Assembly: GCF_000708205.1 (NCBI RefSeq)
Contig: NW_014575558.1
Coordinates: forward strand, 1-64,000
Source: Mixia osmundae IAM 14324
Taxonomy: Eukaryota > Basidiomycota > Mixiomycetes > Mixiales > Mixiaceae
Direction: 5' to 3'
DNA: 64,000 bases
Made by a program: the position numbers and the translations under genes. The notes below the pieces were generated by a model, which had not been told where the DNA came from, searched no databases, and worked only from the letters and a program-made list of their open reading frames with translations. Of the stretch, positions 12,256-24,079 are shown piece after piece (within the stretch, counting starts at the first letter, position 1; each line of letters starts with the position of its first letter).

Positions 12256-14523
12256 ATGTCCTTGCAAGACCCTGGGATCAAGCTAGCGCAGTTGAGCAGA
12301 GCTGACGAGCCAGGGGACAGCGACGTTTCCGAGGATGCTTGGCTGCTCGACGACGAGATTGCGACGGGCAAGGGCGTCAGCACAAAGGGAAGCGCTCCAA
12401 CAGACCGTCACGGACCGGATGGACTGTCGATCGTGCCAACGGTTGATGATCCTGCCTTGCCACATCTGACTTTACGGGTCCTGCTTATCGGTACATTGTT
12501 CTGCATCGTCGGTGCAGCTATCTCTCAGCTATTCTACTTCAAGAGCAATGCACCAAAGTTCTCCGTCTTCCTCATCATCCTCGTGACCCTGCCTCTCGGC
12601 AAATGGTGCGCAGCTCTTCTGCCAAACGTCGAACCCATCCAAGGTTGGCCACTCAATCCTGGGCCATTCTCAGTCAAAGAACATGTCCTCATCACCGTGT
12701 TGGCCGGATCAGGTGCAACCTCTGCTTACGCTGGCGACATTCTGGCTGTCCAAGACTTGTATTATCATCAGAACCTTGGCGCCATCGCTGGCATCGGACT
12801 CCTTGTCACAACTCAGGTCTTGGGCTTTGCGCTCGCAGGCAGCGTCTATAGGCTGCTAGTCAGACCCACCAAGCTTGTCTGGCCGTCTACACTTGTCCTC
12901 GTCTCGCTCTTCCTCACGCTCCATGCGGACGAGACCACAAAGACGTTGACTCAAGTCCGCCTTCGCTTCTTCTCGATCGCGTTCGTCGGCTGCTTCCTCT
13001 GGCAATTTGTCCCCGCTGTGCTCTCTCCCACCTTGACTTCTCTTGCTGTTCTGTGCATCGCTCTGCCGCGGTCAGAGGTCGTCGAGACGTTCGGAAGCGG
13101 ATATCGAGGCTTCGGACTCGGTACACTCAGTCTTGACTGGTCAGTCGTGGGCGCTTTCGGCGGACTGTTTACGCCCTGGTTCGCCTCTGTCAACTTCTTC
13201 GCTGGCCTCGTCTTCATGTGCTGGGTCTTTGGGCCTGGCATGTGGCTGACAGATTTCTGGAATGCCTCCAAATTCAGCTCGCCAATCGGATCAGGCCTGT
13301 ATGATACGTCGTTCAGTCGCTACAACGTCACTGCGATCATCAATGCCACTGATCTTTCGCTCGACGTCGCTGCCTACGAGAAACAAGGTAGGCTGAGATG
13401 TATCGAGCTCAACCAGTCGCTGATCAATTACTGCGCAGGAGCAATCCTGCTCACGCCCTTCTTTGCCATGACATATGCGGCTTCTTTTGCTATCCTGACC
13501 GCTGCTGTTACCAGCGTCATTTGCTGGAATCTCGACCTCATCAAGGATGCCGTGTCGTCTTCACCGTCGGATGACATTCACGTGCAGCTGCTCGAGCAGA
13601 ACTATCCGCCCGTGCCGCACGCGTGGTACATCTCTACCGGTGTCATCACACTGGCGGCAAGCTGCGGCCTTGTGCTCCTTTATCCGATGCAGTTGCCGGT
13701 CTGGGCATTGGTGTTTGCTGTCGCCATCGCAGCTGTCTTTCTCGTGCCACTCGGGATCGTTGCAGGCATCACGAACACGACGATCGGTCTCAACGTTATC
13801 TCGGAGCTCGTTGCTGGCTTTGTCATACCAGGCCTGCCCATTGGAGTGATCACCTTCAAGGTATACACCTACATGGTCTACAGTCAATGCTTAGCATTGG
13901 TCGGCGACCTCAAGTTTGGACTGTACATGAAGATTCCGCCCAGGTCTCTTTTCATCGCTCAGCTGCTCGGCACGACACTCGGAGCAATCGTGAACTACGT
14001 CTTCATCCGAATCGTCCTGGATTCGAAGCGTCAGTATCTAGACGGAAGCGTCGTCGATCCTCAGGGACAATGGGATGGAAGAGCGCCGCAAGTCTTCTAT
14101 TCTGCTTCTGTCATTTGGGGTTTGCTTGGACCTGCGCGTTTCTTTTCGGGTGACTATGCTCTACTTTACTGGGGCTTCCTCGGCGGCGCGATTATGGGGA
14201 TCCTGCCATGGCTGCTCAATCGGATCTGGCCTCGGAATTACTGGCAGTACGTGTCCGCGCCAGTTTTTCTGCACGGCTGCGTCGTCGTGCCTGCCGTGCC
14301 GACTAATACGATCACCGTCGGCTTCGCAGCTGCGTTTCTCTCGCAATTTTGGGCAGCTCGTTATCACCGCGAATGGCACGAAAAGTTCAACTACGTACTC
14401 TCTGCAGCGCTCGACGCCGCAACAAGCATCAATGCAATGTCAGTCTTTTTGCTAGGCCTATCGTTTTACGCCTGGTGGGGCAATCCGCCGTCGGACTCTG
14501 AACATTGCCAGATCAATCAATAG
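12256..14523 (+). CDS. OPT-family oligopeptide transporter
   Basis: The frame is open from 12199, but its first ATG is 12256. Polytopic membrane protein of about 738 aa after splicing. Hallmarks include NPGPFSVKEHVLI, an AGSGATSAYAGDILAVQDLY segment, GLPIGVITFKVYTYM and KFGLYMKIPPR, with many hydrophobic helices, as in proton-coupled oligopeptide/glutathione OPT transporters of the plasma membrane. Positions 13388-13438 (51 nt, GTAGGC...GCGCAG) read through without a stop but break the family sequence; removing them joins EKQ to GAILLTPFF cleanly, so I read this as an in-frame intron. Substrate is not inferable. Confidence 0.92.
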   Translation: MSLQDPGIKLAQLSRADEPGDSDVSEDAWLLDDEIATGKGVSTKGSAPTDRHGPDGLSIVPTVDDPALPHLTLRVLLIGTLFCIVGAAISQLFYFKSNAPKFSVFLIILVTLPLGKWCAALLPNVEPIQGWPLNPGPFSVKEHVLITVLAGSGATSAYAGDILAVQDLYYHQNLGAIAGIGLLVTTQVLGFALAGSVYRLLVRPTKLVWPSTLVLVSLFLTLHADETTKTLTQVRLRFFSIAFVGCFLWQFVPAVLSPTLTSLAVLCIALPRSEVVETFGSGYRGFGLGTLSLDWSVVGAFGGLFTPWFASVNFFAGLVFMCWVFGPGMWLTDFWNASKFSSPIGSGLYDTSFSRYNVTAIINATDLSLDVAAYEKQGRLRCIELNQSLINYCAGAILLTPFFAMTYAASFAILTAAVTSVICWNLDLIKDAVSSSPSDDIHVQLLEQNYPPVPHAWYISTGVITLAASCGLVLLYPMQLPVWALVFAVAIAAVFLVPLGIVAGITNTTIGLNVISELVAGFVIPGLPIGVITFKVYTYMVYSQCLALVGDLKFGLYMKIPPRSLFIAQLLGTTLGAIVNYVFIRIVLDSKRQYLDGSVVDPQGQWDGRAPQVFYSASVIWGLLGPARFFSGDYALLYWGFLGGAIMGILPWLLNRIWPRNYWQYVSAPVFLHGCVVVPAVPTNTITVGFAAAFLSQFWAARYHREWHEKFNYVLSAALDAATSINAMSVFLLGLSFYAWWGNPPSDSEHCQINQ

Positions 14524-14688
14524 ACATTCCGTGCATTTCTGACAAGCTCATGCGTCCCGTTCGGTCTTCTCTGCCAGCAATCGGCCGGGCTGATTCAGGG
14601 CAGGATCGTCGACACTCAAGCCGGCAGCTTCGGCGACGACAGCGCGGTCACCATGTAGATCTTTGTCCTGTTGTTGACACATTACGCA

Positions 14689-14895
14689 TCAGGGCTTGAA
14701 TTCCTGAGCTTGAAGGACACTGACCAAGTCTTTGCCAAAGACGTTCTTCACGAGCTTGTTGAGCGTCTCTGACTTGCCAAAGTTTCCGCCGGCGTTGTTC
14801 AGTGAGACATCACCGCCAAGCTTCGACTTTCCGGCCAAATTCGTGCCGGGCACATCCTCGATGCTGTTAACCTGGTCTGAAGTGATGTCTGACAT
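14689..14895 (-). CDS. Small hydrophilic protein, unknown
   Basis: Single-exon frame of 68 aa starting MSDITSDQVNSIEDVPGTN and ending LQAQEFKP. It is Gly/Asn/Ser-rich in the middle and helical at the end (LNKLVKNVFGKDLVSVL), with no signal peptide, membrane helix or cysteine. The amino-acid composition looks protein-coding and the gap to both neighbours is free of other frames. I recognise no family. Confidence 0.5.
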   Translation of the reverse strand: MSDITSDQVNSIEDVPGTNLAGKSKLGGDVSLNNAGGNFGKSETLNKLVKNVFGKDLVSVLQAQEFKP

Positions 14896-15398
14896 TGCGC
14901 TCTATCTTCGTGGAAAGTGGAGTAGGTTGAAGGGATCGTCGGTCGCTCCGATGAACATATTTGAGCACGTTCGTGGTCTGTGGCAAACTCGATCTGACAT
15001 CAGAATCACGTGATAATGATCTATGACCGGCGATCACCTCTGATCAGAGCCATATGCTAGCTATAGCTATATGACGATCGTGAGAGGTTTGTAGGGCGAT
15101 CAGCCGCTAGCCCAAGCTTGCTCATAGCCTCAAATACGAGTCGGCATCTGTGTATGACTGAGATTGGCGTCGGTGATAACTTGTCGGAAAGGGATTCTTG
15201 GAAGCGATCAGCAAGCTATCTGCAGTTCTGTATGGAATGATATCCGCTGAATCATGATGCCAGACATACTGATCGTCAGACCTGTTGAGTAGCTTGCTGT
15301 TCGTACAGATGCAAGCGGCTTCTGGGCGTCAAAAGTATTGGATGACCAGTTTTGTCGACTTTGTCGCGCTCTCTGGCCGCTCGTCGAAAGGCCCGAAA
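14896..15398. other. Intergenic region between divergent genes
   Basis: Start-to-start gap between the small protein (minus) and bS21m (plus). I see no further gene; it presumably holds both promoters. A short palindromic ATAGCTATAT stretch lies near 15060-15072. Confidence 0.4.
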
Positions 15399-16021
15399 AT
15401 GAGATGCTCGTGCATAGCCAGATGGAAGGCGACCTCTGGCGTATGGCAGCCAGTATCACCAGCGCCACGACTGACGTCCCAACAAGTGCTTGACACGGTC
15501 AGAGCGAGCGCGCCAGGCGAGCAAAAGGTGCCGATCAGAGGCGATGAGAGGTATGCCGGTCCTTCGATCGAGCTAGACCCAGCTGAATAATAGATGCGCA
15601 CAGTGACCTGCCCAGCTTCAGCGGTCTCGCGCCCAGGCGAGGCCCAAGGATAGAGGCGTACAAGCCTGCCCACCTGCAAGCGCAAGAAAGCTCGAGGTCG
15701 GGCGGCTTCACCAGACGAACGCCAGACGAGCTATGGAAGGCAGCCTCTGCACCCTCTACGGTCCAGCATGCGATCTCACCCGTCATGCCTGCCACCTCCC
15801 GTAGCGTTGAAGTGCGAGGCGATCTCAGCAGGACGTATGCCAATCTGCGAGGCATTCTCAACAAGAGCGATATCCGCTCCGAGCTCAGGCTCCAGGAGAG
15901 ATACGAGAAGCCCAAGTTCACTCGCCAGAGACTGAAGAGCGAGCGCCATCGCAGACGATTCGGTGCCGCCGTGTCTGAGAAAGTAGGGGCTGTCTTGCTC
16001 ATGAAGTCTCGGGGCATGTAG
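15399..16021 (+). CDS. MRP21: Mitochondrial small-subunit ribosomal protein bS21m
   Basis: Two exons, 15399-15550 and 15604-16021, separated by a 53-nt intron (GTATGC...CACAG), give 189 aa. The C-terminal 65 residues are an S21 domain: SRTYANLRGILNKSDIRSEL, then LQERYEKPKFTRQRLKSERH and RRRFGAAV. It binds 16S-type rRNA in the mitoribosomal small subunit. The N-terminal half is basic and low in acid (MRCSCIARWKATSG), as expected of a mitochondrial leader plus fungal extension. It converges on the NBR1 gene with 85 bp between stop codons. Minus-strand frames over the same interval are shadows. Confidence 0.85.
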
Positions 16022-16106
16022 GCCAGATCAACAGGGAGTGCGTTGCAATTCAGTTGCCAGACAGAATAGGAAAAGACATTGAACTTGATGAGACTATCAT
16101 GGCCGC

Positions 16107-18653
<2,547 letters not shown>

Positions 18654-19244
18654 TTTGAGCCCAACGTCGGTGCAGGCAGGCCACGCGGCAACGAGGACAC
18701 GATAGGATGACGCGATGACATCGGTGACACGTCGACGACAGCCCCGCTTCGATCCCAAACAGAGCCAGCGCAGACTTGCCCGTCAGTGTTCGTCCTACGA
18801 CATCGTAGCTCTTGAGCCTTGTTTTACTCGATACCTACCCTCGGCCTGGCATACCTCCCTCATCGACAAAAGACCGTCGGATCTTATGTCTCGAGTCAGC
18901 CCAAAAGTCACTCAAGGAGACTGTCAAGTGACATACTCACACGGCACAGAGAACAGCGGAAAGTGGCGATGTCCTTGCAAAACACGCTGATGTGAGCATT
19001 GCGCGCTATATTTGGCCGAGCAGATCGTACAGTCACATCTCAGCGCTTGTACGCACAAGCCTCATTCCAGCGCGAGTCAGTCCTGCTTTTGTGTCCACCC
19101 GTCATGGCCAGTCGAGGGTACAGATACACTGTCAATGCGATGTGTATGGGCAACATGCGCGAGATCAATGCATCAACAGATCCTATAAACGTCATAGGTG
19201 CCGCTGCACAGATGCGAGCGATAGCAGTGCTGCTGTACCAAAGC
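18654..19244. other. Intergenic region upstream of NBR1
   Basis: About 590 bp between the NBR1 start and the stop of the first eight-cysteine gene. Only short frames are present, and I can support no gene. It probably carries the NBR1 promoter and the terminator of its neighbour. Confidence 0.4.
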
Positions 19245-19529
19245 TCAGAAGAATTTGCAGCAGAATGTCGCGCCAAGGCTGCAGTCTTTGCCAAAGTCGC
19301 ACACATCCTGTGTTTATCCTCAGCATTGCGACGCTGTCGACGATCTGACCTACACAGCAGTGTTGGCATCCATCATTCAATGTGAACCCGCCAGCGCAGT
19401 CCACCGCCGCTATGATACCATCAAACTGTGTCATCGTGGTTCGTCGTAAGGCGGCGGCCACATGGAAAGTGCACTTACCGAAGCAAAGAGATAGCCTGCC
19501 AGAATCATTGCTTTCTTCATGTTTGTCAT
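19245..19529 (-). CDS. Eight-cysteine small secreted protein, copy 1
   Basis: Three short exons, 19529-19479, 19425-19354 and 19307-19245, joined by 53- and 46-nt introns, give 61 aa. Signal peptide MTNMKKAMILAGYLFAS. The mature part has cysteines spaced C-x9-C-x2-CC-x2-C-x5-C-x6-CC (segments GGFTLNDGCQHCC and DVCDFGKDCSLGATFCC). Intron 2 falls exactly after the first CC pair, as in the other two copies. Size, secretion signal and even cysteine count fit a disulfide-knotted effector-like or antimicrobial-like protein; function is unproven. No exon is long enough to call alone; the match among copies is the main evidence. Confidence 0.72.
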
Positions 19530-19873
19530 GAAAGTTTGCGGCGCAGGCGTGACATACTCATAGGCGGTTGGACCCTGGCTACAGCCTCTCGTCGCTCGTC
19601 CAAAACGACTCGAGTTAGGTCACGCATGGGGTTACTGCGACACGCTAGATGCTAGATCCATGCGTGCCGGACGGGGGTCGCAAAAACGAAACGCCGCAAG
19701 CGGCGCAAATCTCGCTCATCTCGCTCTTCTCCCATAGAAGCGCACATACTTGCCATTCCTCGATCTGTTGCACTTTGCTCATCATCATGTCGACGATCAA
19801 AGTCGGTAGTCTGCGATGCATAAACGAGAGCGACTATACGCCGATAGACTGCTTGTTGTCGCACGCTGAGCTA
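19530..19873. other. Spacer between eight-cysteine copies 1 and 2
   Basis: About 340 bp with a small plus-strand frame (start 19788) that overlaps copy 2 exon 3 antisense and shows no family features. No gene supported. Confidence 0.35.
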
Positions 19874-20180
19874 TCACTCACAGCAAACGATCCGAGGCAC
19901 GTCGGCATGGAAAGATCCAATGTAGCATGGACGACCAGCATTGCAGCCAGTCTGTGATTATAGTACGTCAGTCAAGACACTCCTCGTCGGTCGTGATGCT
20001 CACACAGCAGCTGGCGCACCCATTCGGGAGGGTGAACATGCCCAGGCTTTCATTACAGACTACAAATCCCGCCGCCCTAGAAAGATTTCAGCGAAAGCGT
20101 TGGCGACAGAAAGCTACGCACGTCGTGAACCATGCAGCGCTAGCTGCCAGTGTAAAGGCGATCAGGTGGCATCTGATCAT
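19874..20180 (-). CDS. Eight-cysteine small secreted protein, copy 2
   Basis: Exons 20180-20122, 20076-20004 and 19951-19874 (introns 45 and 52 nt) give 69 aa. Signal peptide MIRCHLIAFTLAASAAWFT. Mature spacing is C-x12-C-x2-CC-x2-C-x5-C-x13-CC, ending CCE. The segment MFTLPNGCASCC matches GFTLNDGCQHCC of copy 1 and LLLPEGCQSCC of copy 3. Intron 1 lies just after the signal peptide and intron 2 directly after the first CC pair. The loop before the last CC is longer than in the sister copies. A tandem paralogue on the same strand. Confidence 0.75.
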
Positions 20181-20451
20181 TCTGGCGTATCCCTGCGCAG
20201 ATGGTCGCAATCGTAGACGGTAATTTGCGATCCGAACTGCGATTGCTCAAAGATCACATACTCAAACGCGAAGGTGGCAGCTCACAGATACCGTTGCTGC
20301 TCTGTCGAGTCTTCTTATGTTTCTAGCAACAAGAATGGTCCCGTCACTGCAGCCGATGTAAATGCAAATTCTAACCTCAAGCATCGTCAAAGAGACAATG
20401 ATGCATTAGCTCGCAAAGCTGCACTCATGCCAATACTGAGTGACTGCTGAG

Positions 20452-20759
20452 CTAATGACCGACATTGACGGGTGCGCAGCATTGAGCATTTGTGACTGGG
20501 TTGTAGCAGATGAATCCCTCGGTGCAGGCGATCTGCATGCTGTGATCAGCATCTTCGCCACGCGCTGTAAGAGCTAAGGAACATACACAACAGCTCTGAC
20601 AGCCTTCGGGCAGCAGCAGATGATTGCTACATAGCTCGACGTAAGCAGCTCTGGCAATGACACGCATGGTCAATTGTGAGATTGCTCATTTGAGCGCACT
20701 TACGCAAACACTGCATGAAATGCGATGACAGCGCCTGCGACAAGCTTGCTTTTAAGCAT
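20452..20759 (-). CDS. Eight-cysteine small secreted protein, copy 3
   Basis: Exons 20759-20704, 20650-20587 and 20532-20452 (introns 53 and 54 nt, donors GTAAGT and GTATGT) give 66 aa. Signal peptide MLKSKLVAGAVIAFHAVFA. Mature spacing is C-x9-C-x2-CC-x2-C-x5-C-x8-CC (LLLPEGCQSCC, IACTEGFICYNPVTNAQCC), ending APVNVGH. The two intron positions equal those of copies 1 and 2. Likely secreted and disulfide-rich; an effector or defence role is inference from size and cysteine pattern. It lies about 100 bp from the stop of the helical-repeat gene. Confidence 0.75.
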
Positions 20760-20860
20760 AATGATCTCTTTCGTATCACTCTCTGACGAGCTCGCTCGCA
20801 AGGTCACGCTGAGATCGCGAATCGGTCGTCAAAGGCGACGCTAGTTCCGGACGCGAGGAG

Positions 20861-23800
20861 CTATCCCCCCTTGAGACGTGTGCCTACAAGTTCGAGGGGC
20901 AGCAGATGGATCCGGCTCGCATATTCCGCCGCACGATGCCAAGTTGTGGCGCAAAGAACAGAGACGGCAGCGCTCGCGTGTTTGCCTCCTCCAAAGGCTG
21001 CAACGCTGAGTTGGCGTCTGTTCTCCAATGCGTCAGAATAGATTCGCGCTTGTTGCACATGGGAATCTTCTTCGACAAGATTCAAGATGGCGTTGCTGTC
21101 TTCAAATCGTCCGGCGCGAGATAGATGGAGGGATAGGAAGGCAATCACGTGCGAGGCCACGGGCGCTGTCGGTGCTTTTGCAGCTTTGATGGCTTTGCTG
21201 AGCTCGCCCGCGCGAGTCAGACCGTACACCATTTCGTCTGAGCCTGCGTCTTGTATCTGACAGAGGTCGGCATGCGCAGCATGGAGACGTGCGAGATCGA
21301 CAGAGGTGCGCTGAGCCTCAAAGAGCAAAATCGCATGAAGATCTTGTGCAGAGAGACGTCCGCCCCATCGGCCAAGATCGACGCGGAGCTTATCAATGAG
21401 TTGTGTTGTATCGTTGTAGCTCGTACAAGCATACCGAAGCATTTTCCGCAGACGGTCCGGCTTGTGCCGAACATTTTGGATCTTGTAGGCTTGCAGAAGA
21501 CTAGCGTCACTTGCTTGATGCTCGAAACCAACGCCAGGTCGGTTATCAAGAGGCAAGCTCGGGTCAAAATAGCGCTGCTCGCGGGCAAGACGCGCCACCA
21601 CTAAAGGCGTGTAGGCTTGAGGAGTGGTGGTCCCCTTGTCGGGACGCTCTGACTGGTTGCGATGTTTGCGAAGGTCTTGCCATCTAGCAAGAAGTAATTT
21701 TGCATCGTATTCATGTCCGTGCTCTGTTAGTCGCCGAGTGAGTTGGCCGATGGCCATCTCGTACGGTAGAATGCCTCTGGCGATCGACTGTGAGCAGATA
21801 CTGTAAGCTTGCCGATAGCAAGCCCGACGAGAGAAGGCATATATACGCCATGTCGTGAGCCATCGCTCGCTGCCGAAGCCAGCAACTTCGAGTTCTGAAG
21901 CAGCGAGCTCAATTTCGCCTAGATTGATCTCATTCGGTTTTGGTCGTGTGGCGTGATGCCCGATCTTTGCGAGCAGGGTTCTACATGGCGAGCCCTTGCC
22001 CGCGGCGTCTGCAAGTTTTGCCATTTTCAGCGCGCTTGTCAGACGATCTTGCTCTGAGATCGCCAGACGATCGATTGCGCGAAAGAGGGTCTGCTGTGAG
22101 ACGAGCTCTGGCCGCGCGCGGATGAGTCGCTGCGAAAATTGATGCAACGCGATGCTGGATCCGCTCGCATCCATATGGTGTACGAGTGAATATACGTGTT
22201 CGCTCGTTACGTCACCTCTGGACTGCGCGCGAGAAAGCACAACGTCTGCAAGCTGCTTAGCAGCAAATGTGGGTGCGGCGGCCAGACGCTGTGTGAAAGC
22301 CTGCCAGAGATCGAGGGGCAGTTCGCGGGAAGATGACACATAGGTCGAATAGATGTCCAGGCTTGGCGCGAGAGTTGGCAAGGCAAGCGCTCGGGTGAGC
22401 AAGCTTTTGAAAGAAAGTATGCTCTTTGCAGAGTTCCCCCAGACGTCTGCGTCCTGGAACCAAGCATCTCGCATGGTCAACCAGGAACGCGCGAGATGAA
22501 TATCTGGGCTTGTTGCAAATATGTGCAGCCAAACGCGATAGACTTCCATAGGCATGCGAGAGACCGTCGTGGCGCCAGACGCAGCGCGTCTCAGCCATTG
22601 TTGGGGGATATCGAGTGCAGAATCCTGTAATCGTGCGAGCAAAGCTGCGTAGGCAGACAGAGAGGGCAAGTCTAATCGTTTCTGCTGCAGGAAGGCATCA
22701 AAAGATCTGGCGGCATACATGGTCAAGCGGGTCTCGGTACCGAGAGCGGCGATTGAATGTGCTAGATCGAGCTGCGTGGCTGACGGGAGCCAGTGGTGGA
22801 TGGACTCAACAGTGACCAATATAGCTGACGTCAGCTGGGCATCGTCGAGCTGGAGGGCGCGCTTCAGCAGGATTGCCATGCTTTGCGCAGCGCGCGTCCG
22901 GAGGTTTGTGTCAAGCCTGTCGAGGTCGCCTGCTGGCATGAGTCGTTCGAACAGACGTCTCAGGTGGCGTTTGCCTAGGATTGGCACGAGCTCTGCAAGA
23001 GAAGAGCTGACGGGATAGAGAAGCATTTCGCGCATGATGACCACAAGCTCGAACGCCAGCTGATCCTGTGCTTCTTTGCGAAGCGCAAGCAATTTTCGGA
23101 CGAGCTGATCACATGTCTCGAGTACAATCTGTCGTGTCTCCGATGGTATGCCTAACCCCCGCGAGGAGCTATGACGGAGGCTCTGAAAGTACGTCAGGAG
23201 ATGAAAGTGTGCAGTCATGACATGCGACGAAGCCGAGAATCGGGACACTAGATAATTCGCCCATTGCAGCATGATGACGGGACACTGCGTGCCTTCGGCC
23301 TGGGCTCGTTCGAGTAGCGCCTGGTAAAGTGACACGAGGAGGCCATAGTGAGCCGCCTGGTCGGTGGGCGGATCTGGTGCGGCATCGATGCCGAGTGCGA
23401 GCAGGTCTGACAAGAGAAGGGCAGATCTGGCACTTGACGGCAGGCAGGCGAATATCTGGTGGGATTGAGCGAATGCTGTTGCCTTGTGCGCATGAGACTT
23501 GGTCTGCTCGAACAGTCCAAGCAAGATCGATGTTGGCAGCCTGGCGCGAGCGAGGGCGTTGAGCTGAGTGAAGGCATGCCAAGCCACATCAGGAGTTTCT
23601 GAGAAGAGCTCGAGAGGGATCTCGCTCCCAGTAGGCTGTGCGCTTGTTCTCGGCTGCGTTGAAGTCTCGGATGAGCAAAAAGGTTGCGCTCGCCTGACGG
23701 AATCACTCGCCTGGCTGCGACAAGCATTCGTGAAGAGCTTGTCTGTAGCTCGTGCGGCTTGCAAGCAGGCAGATTGGGGTCGTCTGCTGATCTTTGAGGC

Positions 23801-24049
23801 AGCATTTGGACTCCTGCTCGAGTTTGCATAGGCAGGGTACGCATTGAGCAGCAGTTCGGGCAGCAGTGCAGGCAGCAGCAGGCTCTCGAGCTCCTCTAAG
23901 CTCGCTCTTGCCGTCGTGAGGAGTGCCCTTTGCATCCGCCAGCGGAGCAAGCGCAGTGACTGCTTCGCTGACCGAGTCCGAGTCGACTCTCGCTCGCTAC
24001 TCCTCGCGACGCACTGCACCGTCACCGGCGTCACCCTCTCTCCACCCAT
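20861..24049 (-). CDS. Large helical-repeat (PPR-like) protein, probably mitochondrial
   Basis: One long open frame; it is open to 24106 but the first ATG is at 24049, giving 1062 aa. The protein is almost entirely helical pairs of about 35 residues with Ala/Leu-rich faces (e.g. IFACLPSSARSALLLSDLL, YGLLVSLYQALLERAQAEG, LYTYVSSS-type junctions), the look of divergent pentatricopeptide or similar alpha-solenoid repeats. The Arg/Ser-rich, acid-poor first 90 residues could be a mitochondrial leader. Organelle RNA binding would be the family expectation. No catalytic motif seen. Its start codon lies 30 bp from that of ATG14 on the opposite strand. Confidence 0.65.
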   Translation of the reverse strand: MGGERVTPVTVQCVARSSERESTRTRSAKQSLRLLRWRMQRALLTTARASLEELESLLLPALLPELLLNAYPAYANSSRSPNAASKISRRPQSACLQAARATDKLFTNACRSQASDSVRRAQPFCSSETSTQPRTSAQPTGSEIPLELFSETPDVAWHAFTQLNALARARLPTSILLGLFEQTKSHAHKATAFAQSHQIFACLPSSARSALLLSDLLALGIDAAPDPPTDQAAHYGLLVSLYQALLERAQAEGTQCPVIMLQWANYLVSRFSASSHVMTAHFHLLTYFQSLRHSSSRGLGIPSETRQIVLETCDQLVRKLLALRKEAQDQLAFELVVIMREMLLYPVSSSLAELVPILGKRHLRRLFERLMPAGDLDRLDTNLRTRAAQSMAILLKRALQLDDAQLTSAILVTVESIHHWLPSATQLDLAHSIAALGTETRLTMYAARSFDAFLQQKRLDLPSLSAYAALLARLQDSALDIPQQWLRRAASGATTVSRMPMEVYRVWLHIFATSPDIHLARSWLTMRDAWFQDADVWGNSAKSILSFKSLLTRALALPTLAPSLDIYSTYVSSSRELPLDLWQAFTQRLAAAPTFAAKQLADVVLSRAQSRGDVTSEHVYSLVHHMDASGSSIALHQFSQRLIRARPELVSQQTLFRAIDRLAISEQDRLTSALKMAKLADAAGKGSPCRTLLAKIGHHATRPKPNEINLGEIELAASELEVAGFGSERWLTTWRIYAFSRRACYRQAYSICSQSIARGILPYEMAIGQLTRRLTEHGHEYDAKLLLARWQDLRKHRNQSERPDKGTTTPQAYTPLVVARLAREQRYFDPSLPLDNRPGVGFEHQASDASLLQAYKIQNVRHKPDRLRKMLRYACTSYNDTTQLIDKLRVDLGRWGGRLSAQDLHAILLFEAQRTSVDLARLHAAHADLCQIQDAGSDEMVYGLTRAGELSKAIKAAKAPTAPVASHVIAFLSLHLSRAGRFEDSNAILNLVEEDSHVQQARIYSDALENRRQLSVAAFGGGKHASAAVSVLCATTWHRAAEYASRIHLLPLELVGTRLKGG

Positions 24050-24079
24050 CTCGGCGATGCAGAGCGTCAGTCCGGCCTC

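Noticed and set aside
12951-13271. Minus-strand 106-aa frame inside the OPT gene
   Set aside because: Shadow of a confident transporter exon; composition is that of an antisense frame.
15208-15685. Minus-strand frames with a passing likeness to a PTEN-type C2 domain
   Set aside because: The plus strand here encodes bS21m exon 1 and exon 2 with a clean splice and an unmistakable S21 domain; the minus frames lack a phosphatase domain and a start codon.
18999-19385. Plus-strand 128-aa frame
   Set aside because: Overlaps copy 1 of the eight-cysteine family in antisense and has no domain or signal features.
19788-20223. Plus-strand frames across 19.8-20.2 kb read as a possible gene
   Set aside because: They lie antisense to copy 2 of the eight-cysteine family, whose exons, introns and cysteine pattern match two sister genes; the plus frames need awkward joins and show no motif.
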